The notes under the pieces: model-generated
Told to the model about the DNA's origin: nothing
Database searches by the model: none
The model's input: only the letters and a program-made list of their open reading frames with translations
Made by a program: the position numbers and the translations under genes
Assembly (NCBI RefSeq): GCF_042453785.1
Contig: NC_091675.1
Coordinates: 51,222,501-51,286,500 of the forward strand
DNA: 64,000 nucleotides
Source of the DNA: Malus domestica
Lineage: Eukaryota; Streptophyta; Magnoliopsida; Rosales; Rosaceae
Direction of reading: 5' to 3'
Shown: in pieces, positions 46,556 through 57,925 of the stretch
How positions within the stretch are numbered: the first letter of the stretch is position 1
Layout: each line of letters begins with the position of its first letter

Positions 46556-47821
46556 TGTTGCGTAAATTAGATAACAAAAATTAAACTCATTAAGTCTCGA
46601 ATTTTAGTGCTCGCAAGTATACGAATCAGATGATTGTATAACATATAAGCACGGATATCGTCCCACAGAGATCGAATTGATTCTAAAATCTTACTAACTA
46701 AATTGAAACAAATCATAGTGGAGAAGCTTTAGTGGAAAAGATATGAAACTTTGAAATTAAACTAAAATATGAAATATGACTTTAATTAAATGCATGAAAT
46801 AATAAAATTAAAACATAAGAAAATAAGACCTAGGGCATCCAAATTCACCGTAACCAATCCTACTTAATTCCCTTAATATGTTATGTTCAAGTAGTTCGAT
46901 TTTCCCTAAATTATTCAACGGCCATGACATATGGTTGCATCAAAAATATCCTTACATGTTAACCCTCTATGGCATCTAGATGGATTTAAACAAGTGAGAA
47001 GTCATTAAGCTCTATGGAAATCATTGGAAAATCACACAAACCCTAATTGTATGGCATCTACAAATAGGTGTTTATGGTATCAATTGCAAGAAGCTAAACT
47101 CAAGTTAAGTATGACATCTACTCTAACTTGCATCAAATCAACCTAATTTAAACCTAGATAGTGATCAAGCATCTAAATAAAAATCAAGCGCATTACGATT
47201 AGCAAAAGATACTTAATAAGGAAGAAAAACTCGAAAACAACAATGCCACAAGGCAATTAAGTATTCATGATTAGGCTACATCGTAGCCATAGCAAAGAAA
47301 AACTCCAAAGTACTTCCTCTTTGCCCTTCCTTGCCTCAGCCCCCTATGAAAAATGTATTGATGTTTTTTTTTCTAATGCATCACAAGGAGAAGAAATCTC
47401 CTTATAACACGGAAAACAAGTGCTTAAAGGCAATTAAAAGCATACTAATTTCTAATCCTAATGGACTTTATGTCCTTATTTAAGAAATAAAATAAATAAA
47501 AAGGGAAATAATAAAACTAATAATTAAGTTTTTTCCTAAATTCCATTGAATGACACTCCTATGTGTCCATTTGATTTCCAAAATCGTTGCAGTCTCATCT
47601 TCTTGTTGTATCGCATATGCCTTGGTGCAGTTAATTAGCCTCATGCTCCATTTGGAATTACTATAGACACCCAAAAAGCTCATTTTTCACTCATTTTTGC
47701 ATAACTCCAGTATTTAATGCCTATAAATTAAAACAAAATAAATTAATGCATTTAACCGCTTCATATATACAGAATCCAAAGGAAGTATACGATAAAAATA
47801 TATGAAAATAAGCATCCATCA
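46556..47821 (-). repeat. 5' LTR (minus-strand sense) of the LARD-like element
   Basis: 1266 bp, starting TGTTGCGTAAATTAG and ending TAAGCATCCATCA. Adjoins the tRNA-Asp primer site. Confidence 0.9.
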
Positions 47822-48269
47822 GAGATTGACAATTTTGAGATACGTTACTTATCAATATCTTCTAATACATGTTTATCATGGCTTGTTTGCAATTTATGCG
47901 ATTTCAAGTTCTTTGTTACTTCCAATTTTTTAGTGATTGGAATTTAGTCTTTACAACAAGAGAAACGAACACTATATCACAGTTATTGTCACTGACTTTT
48001 ATTCAGTGTTTTAAAAATCGGCCTAAGCGGCCGCCTAGGCGCTGAGCGGCGGAACTCCGACCCAATTTAGACCAAAACGTTCAATTAGACGGGGAGGACT
48101 TAGGTGGCCGCCTAGGCGCTCGCTAGGCGCTTTAGGTGGGCTAGGCGGTGCTAGGCGGCCGTCTAGGCGGTTTGAATCTCGCTGCAATTTTTGCAACCGG
48201 ATCTACAACTTTCAATTTCATCCATAGCAGTAGAACTCCGGCGAATTTATGCATCTCTGTGAAGATGAG

Positions 48270-48308
<39 letters not shown>

Positions 48309-49346
48309 TATTAAACATTTCAATATGTGGTGGCGCAAGTTGGATTTGAGATCCAATTTTGAGGTCGAAGAAGAAGAACGAAGATAAGGCATGAGGGAAG
48401 AGAGCATGGAAGAAAATATCGATAATATCGGCGATATATCACCGATATTATCGGTTTTTCCCCAAACCGATATTTTAAGTGGTATCCAAGGGGTTTTCGT
48501 CATAATTTCGCGATAATATCGATAATATCGATATTATCGCGAAATTTCAGAACTGTGCAAGTCGGAGACGAACGCCGGAGCTTCTACAGCTTCGGCCGAC
48601 TGTAAAACAACCCCCTAGACTCCGATTTAGGTATGAACATGAAATAGAAGACGAGAGGAACGTTTTTATAACGTCCGTTTGCCGTGAAATGGCCGGAGGT
48701 GTTCGGAAAGTTCGACGACACCCACGGCCTCGCCGGAGATGGGTGTGCCTATTCCCGAGTCGATTTCATCCCAAAAACCTTGCAAAAAGACGAGATAGAA
48801 CTTCAATTTCACATCTAAGCTTCGATCTAGAACATAAAAAGAAAAACCCGAAGCTTACCTAACCGGAGAAATTGAAGGAACTCGCCGGAGCAGGTGCGAT
48901 GGTGTGCGTGTGGGTCTCGGTGCAGAGAGAAATGAGAGGTGTAGGTGGGTCTCGGTGCAGAGAGAAAGGAGAGGGAGGAGCAGAAGGCCATGGTGTGTGT
49001 GTGGGAGAAGGGAGAAGAGAGATCGGAGAAGGGAGAAGAGAGATCGAGAAGGATCGAGAGAGAGAGAGAGAGACAGAGGTCGTGTCTGCGTGTGTGAGGT
49101 TTGTGTGCGTGTGTGGTTGCGTGCGTTGTGCGTGTGTGTGTGGGTTCCTCCTGTCAGGAGGACACATGACTCACTCAGGATTCCTGACAACTTTTACAAT
49201 TATTTTGACAATTTCAGACCACTTTTACAATTATAACTTGTATTCTTTTTAGACCATGGATGGTGGTTTCATTCAAAACCGTGTGCCGATATTCTTTCAA
49301 AAGGTGGAGTATCAGAGCCATTCAGAGCATTTTCGTTTCTTCTTCT

Positions 49347-49942
49347 TCCCTTACCCCTTTCAAAGTCACTCCAGATCCATTCCAGAGCTTGAACACAAAG
49401 GGTTCCATATTTAAAGTAAGTTTACAAACTTATATTTATATTATTGTAAGTTATACAACAACAAAAAAATTTGTGTGGACTCGTATGTTAATTTTTTTAA
49501 GTAATTAATACTTGCATGTTAGTTTTTGTAAGTAATTAAGTAATGTTAACAATTACATGTTAATTTTTTTAAGTAATTAAGTAATGTTGTATAATTATTC
49601 CCTAGGATAATTTTAATATGTTTAATGTTATTTATTATTTTATTTCCCTTGCCATTTTCAAAGCCATTCCAGATCCATTCCAAAGCTTGAACACAAAGGG
49701 TTCCATATTTAAGGTAAGTTTACAAACTTATATTTATATTATTGTAATTTATACAACAACAAATAAATTTGTGTGGACTCGTGTGTTAATTTTTTTAAGT
49801 AATTAATACTTGCATGTTAATTTTTGTAAGTAATTAAGTAATGTTAACAATTACATGTTAATTTTTTTAAGTAATTAAGTAATGTTGTATAATTATTCCC
49901 TAGGATAATTTTAATATGTTTAATGTTATTTATTATTTTATT
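49347..49942. repeat. Tandem duplication, 2 x 298 bp, in hAT leader
   Basis: Units 49347-49644 and 49645-49942, offset exactly 298 bp. Each includes CCAGATCCATTCCA, GGGTTCCATATTTAA followed by a donor-like GTAAGTTT, so a leader exon and its splice donor may be doubled. Confidence 0.85.
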
Positions 49943-50370
49943 AATATTAGGTTTTATTATCAAATTGGATTATTATTCATCAATATTAGGTTTTTTTATT
50001 ATCAAATTGGATTATTATTCATTAAATTAGATTATTATCAAATTGGATTATTATTCATTAAATTGGATTATTCATTAAATTGGCTTATTATCAAATTGGA
50101 CTATTCATTAAATTGGATTATTATTAAATTGGATTATTATCAAATTGGATTATTATTCATCACTATGTTTTATATTAGGATTATTTTTTTATCAAATTGG
50201 ATTATTATTCATTAATATTAGGTTTTTTTTATTATCAAATTGGATTATTCATTAAATTGGATTATTATTAAATTGAATTATTATCAAATTGGATTATTAT
50301 TCATCACTATGTTTTATATTAGGATTATTTTTTTATCAAATTCGATTATTATTCATTAATATTAGGTTTT
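49943..50370. repeat. AT-rich minisatellite in hAT leader
   Basis: Irregular repeats of AAATTGGATTATTATTCATT and shorter forms. The 99-codon frame across it is only the translated repeat. Confidence 0.85.
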
Positions 50371-50543
50371 ATTATTCCATATTATTTTTTTAATTACTTA
50401 AATTTTTACAATCATTTTCTTTACTTCGTATTTAATTCTTCTGTAGAATAACTTTATTATTTAGGTTCTCTTATATAACCGTCATCACTACTATATTTTT
50501 TGGCCAAAAAATATTTGTCTAATTTTCATGAAAAATAAATGTA

Positions 50544-53500
50544 GGTACGTTTACGATATCCAGTGGAGCTACTAAACGTGATCCAGCTTGGGAACATGGA
50601 TACCCAATAGACGGAAACAAACATGGCACAATTTGCAAATATTGTGGTCGGGTAATGAAGAGTGGCGGAGTGACACGACTTAAGTACCATCTTAGTGGAT
50701 TAGATCCAGCAAAAAATGTCCAACGATGCGATAATGTCCCCCCAGAAGTGAAGGCATTCATCAGCACATTATTAAAAAATAAAAAACAGCAGAAGGAAAA
50801 GATAACACAGGGAATGGAAAATATTCGAGCTGGGCTACGGGGAGAAGTCTATGGCCAAGCGATTGACAGTGATGATGATGACGATGAGGACGAATGTGAT
50901 GATGACATGGGACCTGAAGAACGATGCAGTTTGAAACAAACATTACGTGCCTCCAAACAGTTAGCATGGGAAAGAGAACACTTTCATAAAATTCCTAATA
51001 GAGCACAAGGTTCCAGGACAAGTGGTGGTGCACAAATGAGACGGGGAGGCAGTCTTAGAGAATCACAACCAATACCACCAATAGCCCCAAGTTTATATAA
51101 GTCATCCAAAGCACGTCAAAAGAATGTTTGAAGTTATTTCACTGGAGGTAATGTGAATGAGGGAATGGGGCGTCTAATTAGCAAGTTCTTTATCTATGCA
51201 AATGTCCCTGCTGCGAAGGCATCATCACATCATTTCAAAAATATGGTAGTGGGATGTCAACATGCCGGTGTTGGAGTACAACCTCCCACTCCCTATGAGA
51301 TAAGAAACAAATATTTGGATATGGAGTATAAAGACATTGGCGAGTATGTTAACAAGTTGAGGTCAAAGTGGGAAACTAATGGTTGCACAATCATGTGTGA
51401 CGGATGGACCGGTCCGACCAGATTGTCTATCATAAACTTCATGGTATACTCCAAGGGAAAGATAATTTTTTTGAAGTCTGTTGATGCTTCAGACCATATA
51501 AAGAACTACAAGTATATTTACAAATTATTGAGGGATGTAATCATGGAGGTGGGAGAGCATAATGTTGTACAAGTCGTGACCGACAACGGTTCTGCATTTG
51601 TCAAAGCTGGAAAAAAGTTAATGAAGCATCATAATGTGTTTTGGACATCATGTGCAACACATTGTATTGATCTCATGTTTGAGGCAATGGGGAAGAGAGA
51701 ATGTTGCTACTGTGGTCAAAAGAGCTAGAACGATCACAAATTATATTTACAATCACGGTTGGTTGTTGGCAAAGATGCGTGAATTTTGCAAAGGAGAAAT
51801 TATTCGTCCAGCTACCACTCGATTCGCCACTAACTATATTGCATTAGACATCCTACTTAAGAAGAAAGCAAGGTTGAAGCAACTATTCACTAGTGACGAT
51901 TGGGCCAACCACAATTTGAGCCGCTCAAATACAGGTCGTATGGTGGAAAGTATAGTGCTTGATCATGCTTTTTGGACTCAATCAGAACATGTGTGCCAAG
52001 TGTTTGAACCTCTTTACAAAGTTTTACGGATCGTTGACACAGAAGTGTATCCTACTATGGGGGCAGTATATGAGTTGATGCGTGTAGCGAATGATGAATT
52101 GGAAAGAAAACATGGTGCAAGGTGGGTCATAAAGATAATTGAAGACTGATGGTATAAAACATTATACCACGATTTGCATGCAGCAGGTATAAATTATGTC
52201 ATAATTTGCAATTCATTTCTTTAGTTGCATAAGTATTATTTCTCTTATTAGAGTATGTGTTTCTTTGAACAACATATTATTTGAATCCCCGATACCAATA
52301 CAGACCCCGTGTTGGAGATGATGGTAACCTTATACGTGCTGTACATAATGTATACTCTAAATTAGACCCTGCATCACCAGCAGTTGGCCAATTTGGAAAT
52401 GAGGTACACAATTACTTAAATTATAATAATTACTTTGTTGGATTAAACTAACACGATTTATTGAATTCAGCTAACATGGTTTAAAGATGCAAGAAGAACT
52501 TTTGGAGAACCAACATCAGTTGCTGCTCGAACAAATATGTCTCCTAGTGAGTATAAACATATTTCACTATAAGTTTATAATAGAATTTGTTGGAGTTATT
52601 AGGCTTATCAACATTCTTTTTCATTGTAGCTGAATGGTGGATCATGTATGGGACCGATGCACCAACTGTGAGAAAGTTAGCAATTAAAGTATTATCACAA
52701 ACAACTTCCTCATCTGTTTGTGAAAGAAATTAGAGCACATTTGCACTCATACACACAAAGCAAAGAAATAAGTTGTCTCATAGTAGCTTGGAAAAATTAG
52801 TTTATTGCTACTACAACATGAAGCTTCAAATTCGAGATAAGGAAGCAGAAATAGATCATGTCGACCGTGGTGACCCACTAGATGTGTTTGATATTGTTGG
52901 TGAAGATGATGATACAGAGGGTAACCAACTTTTTCAATGGATTAGACCTCTTCATTTAGATGATGATGAAGGCAACCCAGCTCCCAGAGTTGCTGAAGAA
53001 GCACGTAATGAAGGGATAAATGTAGAAAGAGTATTAGAGGAGGAGGTGGGATCTAGCAGCGCTGACTCTTTGGAAGAACTTTTGCGCCCAAGACCAAGAA
53101 ACACTGGAATTTCACCTTCTTCCAATCCTACACAACCACAACATCGTGCTGATACTAATGATAGCTCTAGTACAAGATCAGGAGACTCACCTACCACCGG
53201 AGGTGGGAATGATGAAGGACATAGTGGAGCTGGAGGTAGTGGTGGTGGATATGGAAACTATTATGGACCACCTCCCGGATTTATGAGCCCCTTCACTGGT
53301 GAGGCAAACTTCACGCATGCAACACAGGATGATGACCATGGCAGTAGGCGGGCAGGACCAGGAATTGGTGCCATAGGGAAGGACTATACTCTCAGAGAAA
53401 GAGGCAATGGGATTTTGTTAAGTCAAGAAGATGACTCGTTATCTAGAACTTCGGACTCTGTTGGAGTGGGAAGTAGTAACTATGGTAATACTCATAACCA

Positions 53501-53771
53501 ACCATTTCCCTACCCTTCATATCCCATTCCTGTTGGGATGGAATCGAGCGACTCATGGAAACAATCCGAGACTCAATCTTCAAATGATTTTGCTTATGGA
53601 CAAGGTCAACTAATCTCAGATCCATATGGGTGGCATGTTAACAATTACATGCAAAACTATTTTGGGGATTTATCATTTGATAACTACTCTTCACAATACA
53701 CTCACTTTACACATAGAGATGATGAAGATAGTGAAAATTTTGAACCTCATAGGAACTCTATGTGGTACTAA
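50544..53771 (+). pseudogene. hAT transposase (BED finger, DUF659, C-terminal dimerisation), inactivated
   Basis: Likely exons: 50544-52186, 52273-52403, 52471-52546 and 52630-53771. First a BED-type zinc finger (DPAWEHG, CKYCG, then YHLSG), then DUF659 (IMCDGWTGPT, VVTDNGSAFVKAGKKLM, CATHCIDL), then the C-terminal hAT dimer domain (EWWIMYGTDAP, SSSVCERN, FALIHTKQRNKL), and a long acidic, Gly/Ser-rich tail. Lesions: TGA at 51129-51131, a one-base frame change near 51700, TGA at 52147-52149, TAG in the dimer domain at about 52731 where a Trp is expected, and an apparent AA in place of the AG acceptor before 52273. Two of the stops fit CpG-to-TpG decay. The dimer and tail part (52773-53771, 332 codons) is still open. 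Confidence 0.9.
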
Positions 53772-54703
53772 GTCACTCATGTATCTTACCATGCAATGTA
53801 TAAAGTGTAAAATATTGTACTAATTCATTATATATAAATGATTATGGTGTGTTTAGACTTCTTTCATTAATTACTACATATTTTCTACACTCACAATGTT
53901 TGTCAGCTCGCTATATAATCAACTTGATAATGTTAAATCCATCATGCAATGTATTTCCTTCCAATTGTTTGTGATAAACTAATAGATAATTGACTAAATA
54001 AACATCCTGCAAAGTTTCAATAAAAATTTCCAATTTTTTCTTACAATTTCCGTGGTTTCCATGTAATTTTTATCGATATCGATATTATCCCGATATTTCC
54101 ATCGATATTTCCGTGTTTTCGGACTACCGATATTTCCGATATTACCGATATTTTCTTCCTTGGAAGAGAGTGCCAAGAGAGAGAGACTAAAAGATTAGGT
54201 TCTCCAAGGGTAAAGAAGAAGAAACGAAATTCAAAAGCTGGTGATGGATTCTTGGGTGATGTGAAAGAGTCAGATGGTTTTAATTATGAAACCACCCACT
54301 CATCAGATGGTTTTAAATATGAAACCACCCACTTGCGTGGGTTTTTTTTTATATAGTTTTAAAAATTTGGGATATATATTATATGTATATAAATGTTATA
54401 TAAATTATAAATTATAAATCATTTAGATAATATTTTGTTTTTTTTTCCTAGGCAAGCATATTAGATATGTACATAAAACATGAACATATGTATGTTCTTC
54501 TATAAGAAATAACATATTATTCAATAATTATTTATATCTGATATAGTAAATTTAATTAATTTATATAATATATAAGAAATTTACTTAAATCTGCCTAGAC
54601 CGCCTAGGCCGCCTAGGCGCCCACCTAGATCCCGCCTAGCAGCCTAGGCGCTAAGAGTTCTGCCCGACTAGCGCCTAACGTTTTTTAGGACCTTGCTTTT
54701 ATT

Positions 54704-55583
54704 CCATTAACTTTTTCTTACGAGCATTCCAAGGTATAATCTTCGTGGTTTAGTCACCAGACATAAGAAGAAGGCATGCAAGGAAGCTCATGTGACATTT
54801 TAAATTGCTTTTAAAATGCCTATTTTGGTCTAAACTTAGATTGGAGTTAAATAACACACATAGTTAAGGCATATATGGTTCTTGTTTACAAAACAGTCTA
54901 ATGTTTGGGTGGATTGGATAAACGCATCTTTATGTTAAATTTTTTTAGACAGTCAACATTCCCCAGGCTTGCTCTTGGAATTGAAGCTTTGAAGTTGAAA
55001 ATTTTAGTTTGACAAACACACATTATCAGTCTGGGATTCATCGTATTTACAGAACTTATTTGCATATTTTCTTTGCACAATGAAAGAACAAATAAAATCT
55101 GAAAAATAACGTAATCACCATGCGCTTTGAAGTAATCTTTCGTCTTAATGGTAATAAATTTTGGGTGAAGCTGAGACTTTTTTTTATTTATTTTTATTGG
55201 GTAATCGAAGCTGAGACTTTTAATTAGACCGTTCATCTACCATATTATTTGATATGGGGCTACAACTTTGTTTTGGCACCCAATTTTGGGACCGAAGTGA
55301 TATCGGGCATGTTGGGATAAGAAATAATGCTTTGGTTAGGTAAATATAGAATGCATTATCTTCGAGTTAAAATTGTGACCTCTAAATTACAAGTGAAGAT
55401 GAATACAAATTTATACAAGTTGGTTCAATCTCAATGGCTTAATTTTTTTTAACGAACGATATTATCTACCCTAAAAGGATGATGAAGTGGACTAAACCTC
55501 ACATTAAGTTTGTTATTATAATATGATTCAAATTCGCGGAAGTACTAGTGACCAATGGGCCACTAGCTTTAAATTTAAAAGTA
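54704..55583. other. Intergenic, no gene seen
   Basis: AT-rich single-copy-looking DNA without inverted repeats or protein-like frames. The 112-codon minus frame at 54898-55236 has no recognisable motif. Confidence 0.4.
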
Positions 55584-55592
55584 GTGTTATTC

Positions 55593-56161
55593 GGGAAATT
55601 TGGAAAAATAACCAAATTTTAGATCTCATATATAATTATAACCACTATTTTAATTTTATGATAATTATAACCAAAACTTGATGTAAAAGTATTAATATAT
55701 CCTTAATACTAGGGTTTCTCATAACAACCACAACACAACCTTTAAACTACCTTAAAATGTTGAGGCTACTGAATTAGCTTTCTCTTTAATTAACAAGACA
55801 ATCTATGAGAATGTTCTTAAGAAGGTACTAATTTCATGGCTAATTATTATTTTTTTAATTAAATACTTGGATTTAGTGTTTCATTGACTAAATTGCATAC
55901 ATTCTGATATATTTTTCCAATGGATGAAGAAAGAATACGAAATTGCATATGCAAAGTGAATAGTGAAAACAAAAAAGTGATGAAGATTAATTTCTCATTT
56001 TAAAATAGTTTAAAGGTTTGTTTTGGTTGTTGTCAGAAACCATAATATTAATGATATATTAGTACTTTTACATCAAGTTTTGGTTATAATTATCATAAAA
56101 TTAAAATAGTGGCTATAATTCTATATGGGATCTAAAATTTGGTTATTTTTCCAAATTTTCC
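55593..56161. mobile_element. MULE-type MITE, 569 bp
   Basis: Arms of about 140 bp (left GGGAAATTTGGAAAAATAAC; right GGTTATTTTTCCAAATTTTC) and the perfect 9-bp duplication GTGTTATTC (55584-55592 and 56162-56170). No coding sequence. Confidence 0.88.
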
Positions 56162-56231
56162 GTGTTATTCACACCTTTTTTTTTTTAATCTCTCCACACC
56201 TTGTTATATTTTTGTTTATTGATTTTATTTA

Positions 56232-56379
56232 GGAAAATGATAAACACACACCTTTTATAGCTTCCTACACACCCCTGGCTAATCATGTCCGTTGTTTTCA
56301 TTTGATTTATTCAATCCGATGGCCTGGAACAAAGAGGGGTGTGGGAAAAGCTATAAAAGGTGTGTGAAAATCAGCTCCC
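56232..56379. mobile_element. hAT-like MITE, 148 bp
   Basis: Arms share ACACACCTTTTATAGCTT and CCACACCCC in inverted order. Flanked by the perfect 8-bp duplication TTTATTTA (56224-56231 and 56380-56387). It lies about 250 bp beyond the stop of the gene at 56626-57219. Confidence 0.8.
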
Positions 56380-56625
56380 TTTATTTAATTTATCAGATAT
56401 GAATCGAAAATTAAGAAGAAGTATAATAAGAAGATATGTAATAAGTAAAAGTGACTGTGTAGCACTACCAAACTTTAGTTACCAACAAATTCAAATCGTA
56501 TTCACAATTCGTAGAAAGGAACCCCATAAACTTCACAAACAAATTTCACCAAGAATCAACCCAAAAAAGTGTGATGTACATAAACAAAAAACCAAAAAAA
56601 ATGAAAAGAAAAAAAAAACAATAAA

Positions 56626-57219
56626 TCACGCCAAAAGAGGAGTAGTGTTGGAATCATTATCATAGTCATGAATCTCATGATACAAATCGTCACTATCATC
56701 GTCCCCGCAATCGTACACAGATCCAACCAGCAGCAGCTGATCCTCCAAGTACCTCTGCAGCAGCCCCATCTCTTCTTTCCCGTCTTCCTTCCCCGCCGCC
56801 GCCGCCGCACTTCCACTGCCGCGTCCTTCTTCGCACCGGCGCATCCGCTCCTCCTCCTCCCCGGCCTCATCGTGAGAAGTCTTTATACGGCGGCGGCAGA
56901 GGCGTAGGCAAAGCTCGGCGGCACAGAGCAGAGGGAAGATGGCGCAGAGGAAAGGGATGAGAATCGGAGAGCAGAGGAGAAGGACAAGGTAGCGGATACG
57001 GTGAGCTCGGAGCCATGTTGTGGAGGAGGAGGATGCGGCGGCGAGCATGATTATGGGCGTGGCGAGGATTGGGAAAGGGGAGGGAGAGGGAGAGATCGTG
57101 GCCGTTGAAGTCTGGTAATCGAGGAGATTGACTTCATAGCGTATTTGTCGGAAACGACGGTGAGCCTGAGCAGCTTTGGGTTTCGAAGTGGGGGATGGGA
57201 GTGGGGCATCACGATTCAC
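56626..57219 (-). CDS. Uncharacterised plant protein, single exon, one membrane segment
   Basis: 197 codons from ATG 57219 to a stop at 56626, no intron, GC-richer than its surroundings, which favours a real gene. The N-terminal third is basic and Pro/Ser-rich with RRFRQIRYEVNLLDYQ. Residues about 76-107 are strongly hydrophobic (YLVLLLCSPILIPF, then FLCAIFPLLCAAEL), a likely membrane anchor, followed by an Arg-rich stop-transfer patch (RLCRRRIK). An acidic Glu/Ala-rich linker follows, then a conserved-looking tail (GLLQRYLEDQLLLVGSVYDC) and a very acidic end. I do not recognise the family and propose no function. An ATG further in at about 57051 (before LAAASS) is possible, but the upstream part looks protein-like. 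Confidence 0.72.
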   Translation of the reverse strand: MNRDAPLPSPTSKPKAAQAHRRFRQIRYEVNLLDYQTSTATISPSPSPFPILATPIIMLAAASSSSTTWLRAHRIRYLVLLLCSPILIPFLCAIFPLLCAAELCLRLCRRRIKTSHDEAGEEEERMRRCEEGRGSGSAAAAAGKEDGKEEMGLLQRYLEDQLLLVGSVYDCGDDDSDDLYHEIHDYDNDSNTTPLLA

Positions 57220-57301
57220 ATGAGTTGGGTTGGGGGATTTTTGTACATGTGGGAGCCATGTGAACCTCCTCTGACGTCCTCACTTTCCATTTGGTTCCAC
57301 T

Positions 57302-57497
57302 GGAAGAGGATCCTCTCCTGACCTCATGATGGGATCCTCCTGACCACGAAATCCAGACCATTCAAACTTAATCTAACAATTGTAATTACTATAACTTTAG
57401 AGGGTCCATTGTTTGGAGCCGTTAGATTAAATTTAAATGATTTGGATTTCGTGGTCAGGAGGATTCTCATCCTGAGCTCAGGAGAGGATCCTCTTCC
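57302..57497. mobile_element. MITE with GGAAGAGGATCC ends, 196 bp
   Basis: Left arm GGAAGAGGATCCTCTCCTGA, right arm its inverse, then GACCACGAAATCCAGA against TTTGGATTTCGTGGTC. Arms pair for about 55 bp. The flanks do not show a clean duplication. It lies within about 90 bp upstream of the 56626-57219 start codon, in its probable promoter. Confidence 0.78.
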
Positions 57498-57653
57498 GTT
57501 GTCACTTGCATGTTTTGATTCCTAGCATCAGTGAATGATAAATAATGGTAAGAGGAAAGCTAAAATACATATGTAATGTTCTTCGGCTTCTAGAAGTGTG
57601 GATTGCTGTGATTAAGTCATCAGCTGATTTTAAAAAATAAAATAAAAAGAATA

Positions 57654-57925
57654 TGTTGCAGTCCTATTAGATTATGAATGTGATTGTGTAAATCATAGTA
57701 TATCTTGAATATCTCTTATATTCTTATTAGGAGTTGATTACCTATTAAGAGTTGTAATTCTAAAAGGGTAAGGAATTAGCATTCCCTACTGCTATAAATA
57801 AAGGCATAATAGGGTGGAATATTATACACCTCACAATTACACATCTCTCTCTTTCTCTCTACTATTGTCGCACCCTCTCTCTTTATATGACCTCCATAAT
57901 TGTTCAGTAAATTATGTCTACAACA
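57654..57925 (+). repeat. Left LTR of second copia element, 272 bp
   Basis: Starts TGTTGCAGTCC and ends TCTACAACA, with a TATAAATAAAGG box (57803-57814) and a CT-rich leader. Followed by CGTTATCATCACG, the leader start I associate with a plant copia lineage. The partner LTR is beyond the window. Confidence 0.75.

Larger units (their letters stand above)
43531..47821 (-). mobile_element. Non-autonomous LTR element (LARD-like), 4.3 kb
   Basis: Two long direct repeats (43531-44820, 1290 bp; 46556-47821, 1266 bp) start TGTTG and end CATCA, with the perfect target duplication GAGAT (43526-43530 and 47822-47826). Next to the right repeat is CCCCGGCAACGGCGCCA (46532-46548), the 3' end of plant tRNA-Asp, so on the minus strand it is a tRNA-Asp primer site; next to the left repeat is the inverse of a G-rich purine tract (TACCCCC, 44823-44829). 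The element therefore reads on the minus strand. The 1.7-kb interior has no gag or pol, so it must be moved by a partner, probably a Ty3/gypsy element. Confidence 0.92.
48405..54162 (+). mobile_element. Inner hAT element with transposase gene, 5758 bp
   Basis: Ends CATGGAAGAAAATATCG and the inverse (reads CAAGGAAGAAAATATCG), flanked by the perfect 8-bp duplication GAAGAGAG (48397-48404 and 54163-54170). Subterminal arrays of CGATATTATCG-like palindromes at 48411-48545 and 54070-54152. Layout: GA-rich leader (48840-49150), duplicated leader block (49347-49942), AT minisatellite (49943-50370), then the transposase gene (50544-53771). Confidence 0.94.
48004..54695. mobile_element. Outer non-autonomous hAT element, split by an inner hAT
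   Basis: Ends CAGTGTTTTAAAAATCGG and the inverse (reads CAAGGTCCTAAAAAACG), flanked by the perfect 8-bp duplication CTTTTATT (47996-48003 and 54696-54703). Both subterminal regions are packed with the word CCTAGGCG and its inverse (48020-48170 and 54592-54680), typical of hAT transposase-binding repeats. Without the inner insertion its length is about 926 bp. An (AG) run lies at 48273-48302. No transposase of its own. Confidence 0.93.

Noticed and set aside
48855..49252. Overlapping frames of 102-126 codons on both strands
   Set aside because: They lie in a GA/GT-rich low-complexity leader of the hAT element; the composition alone keeps them open.
50761..50967. His-rich minus-strand frame
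   Set aside because: Antisense of the acidic Asp/Glu run in the hAT transposase.
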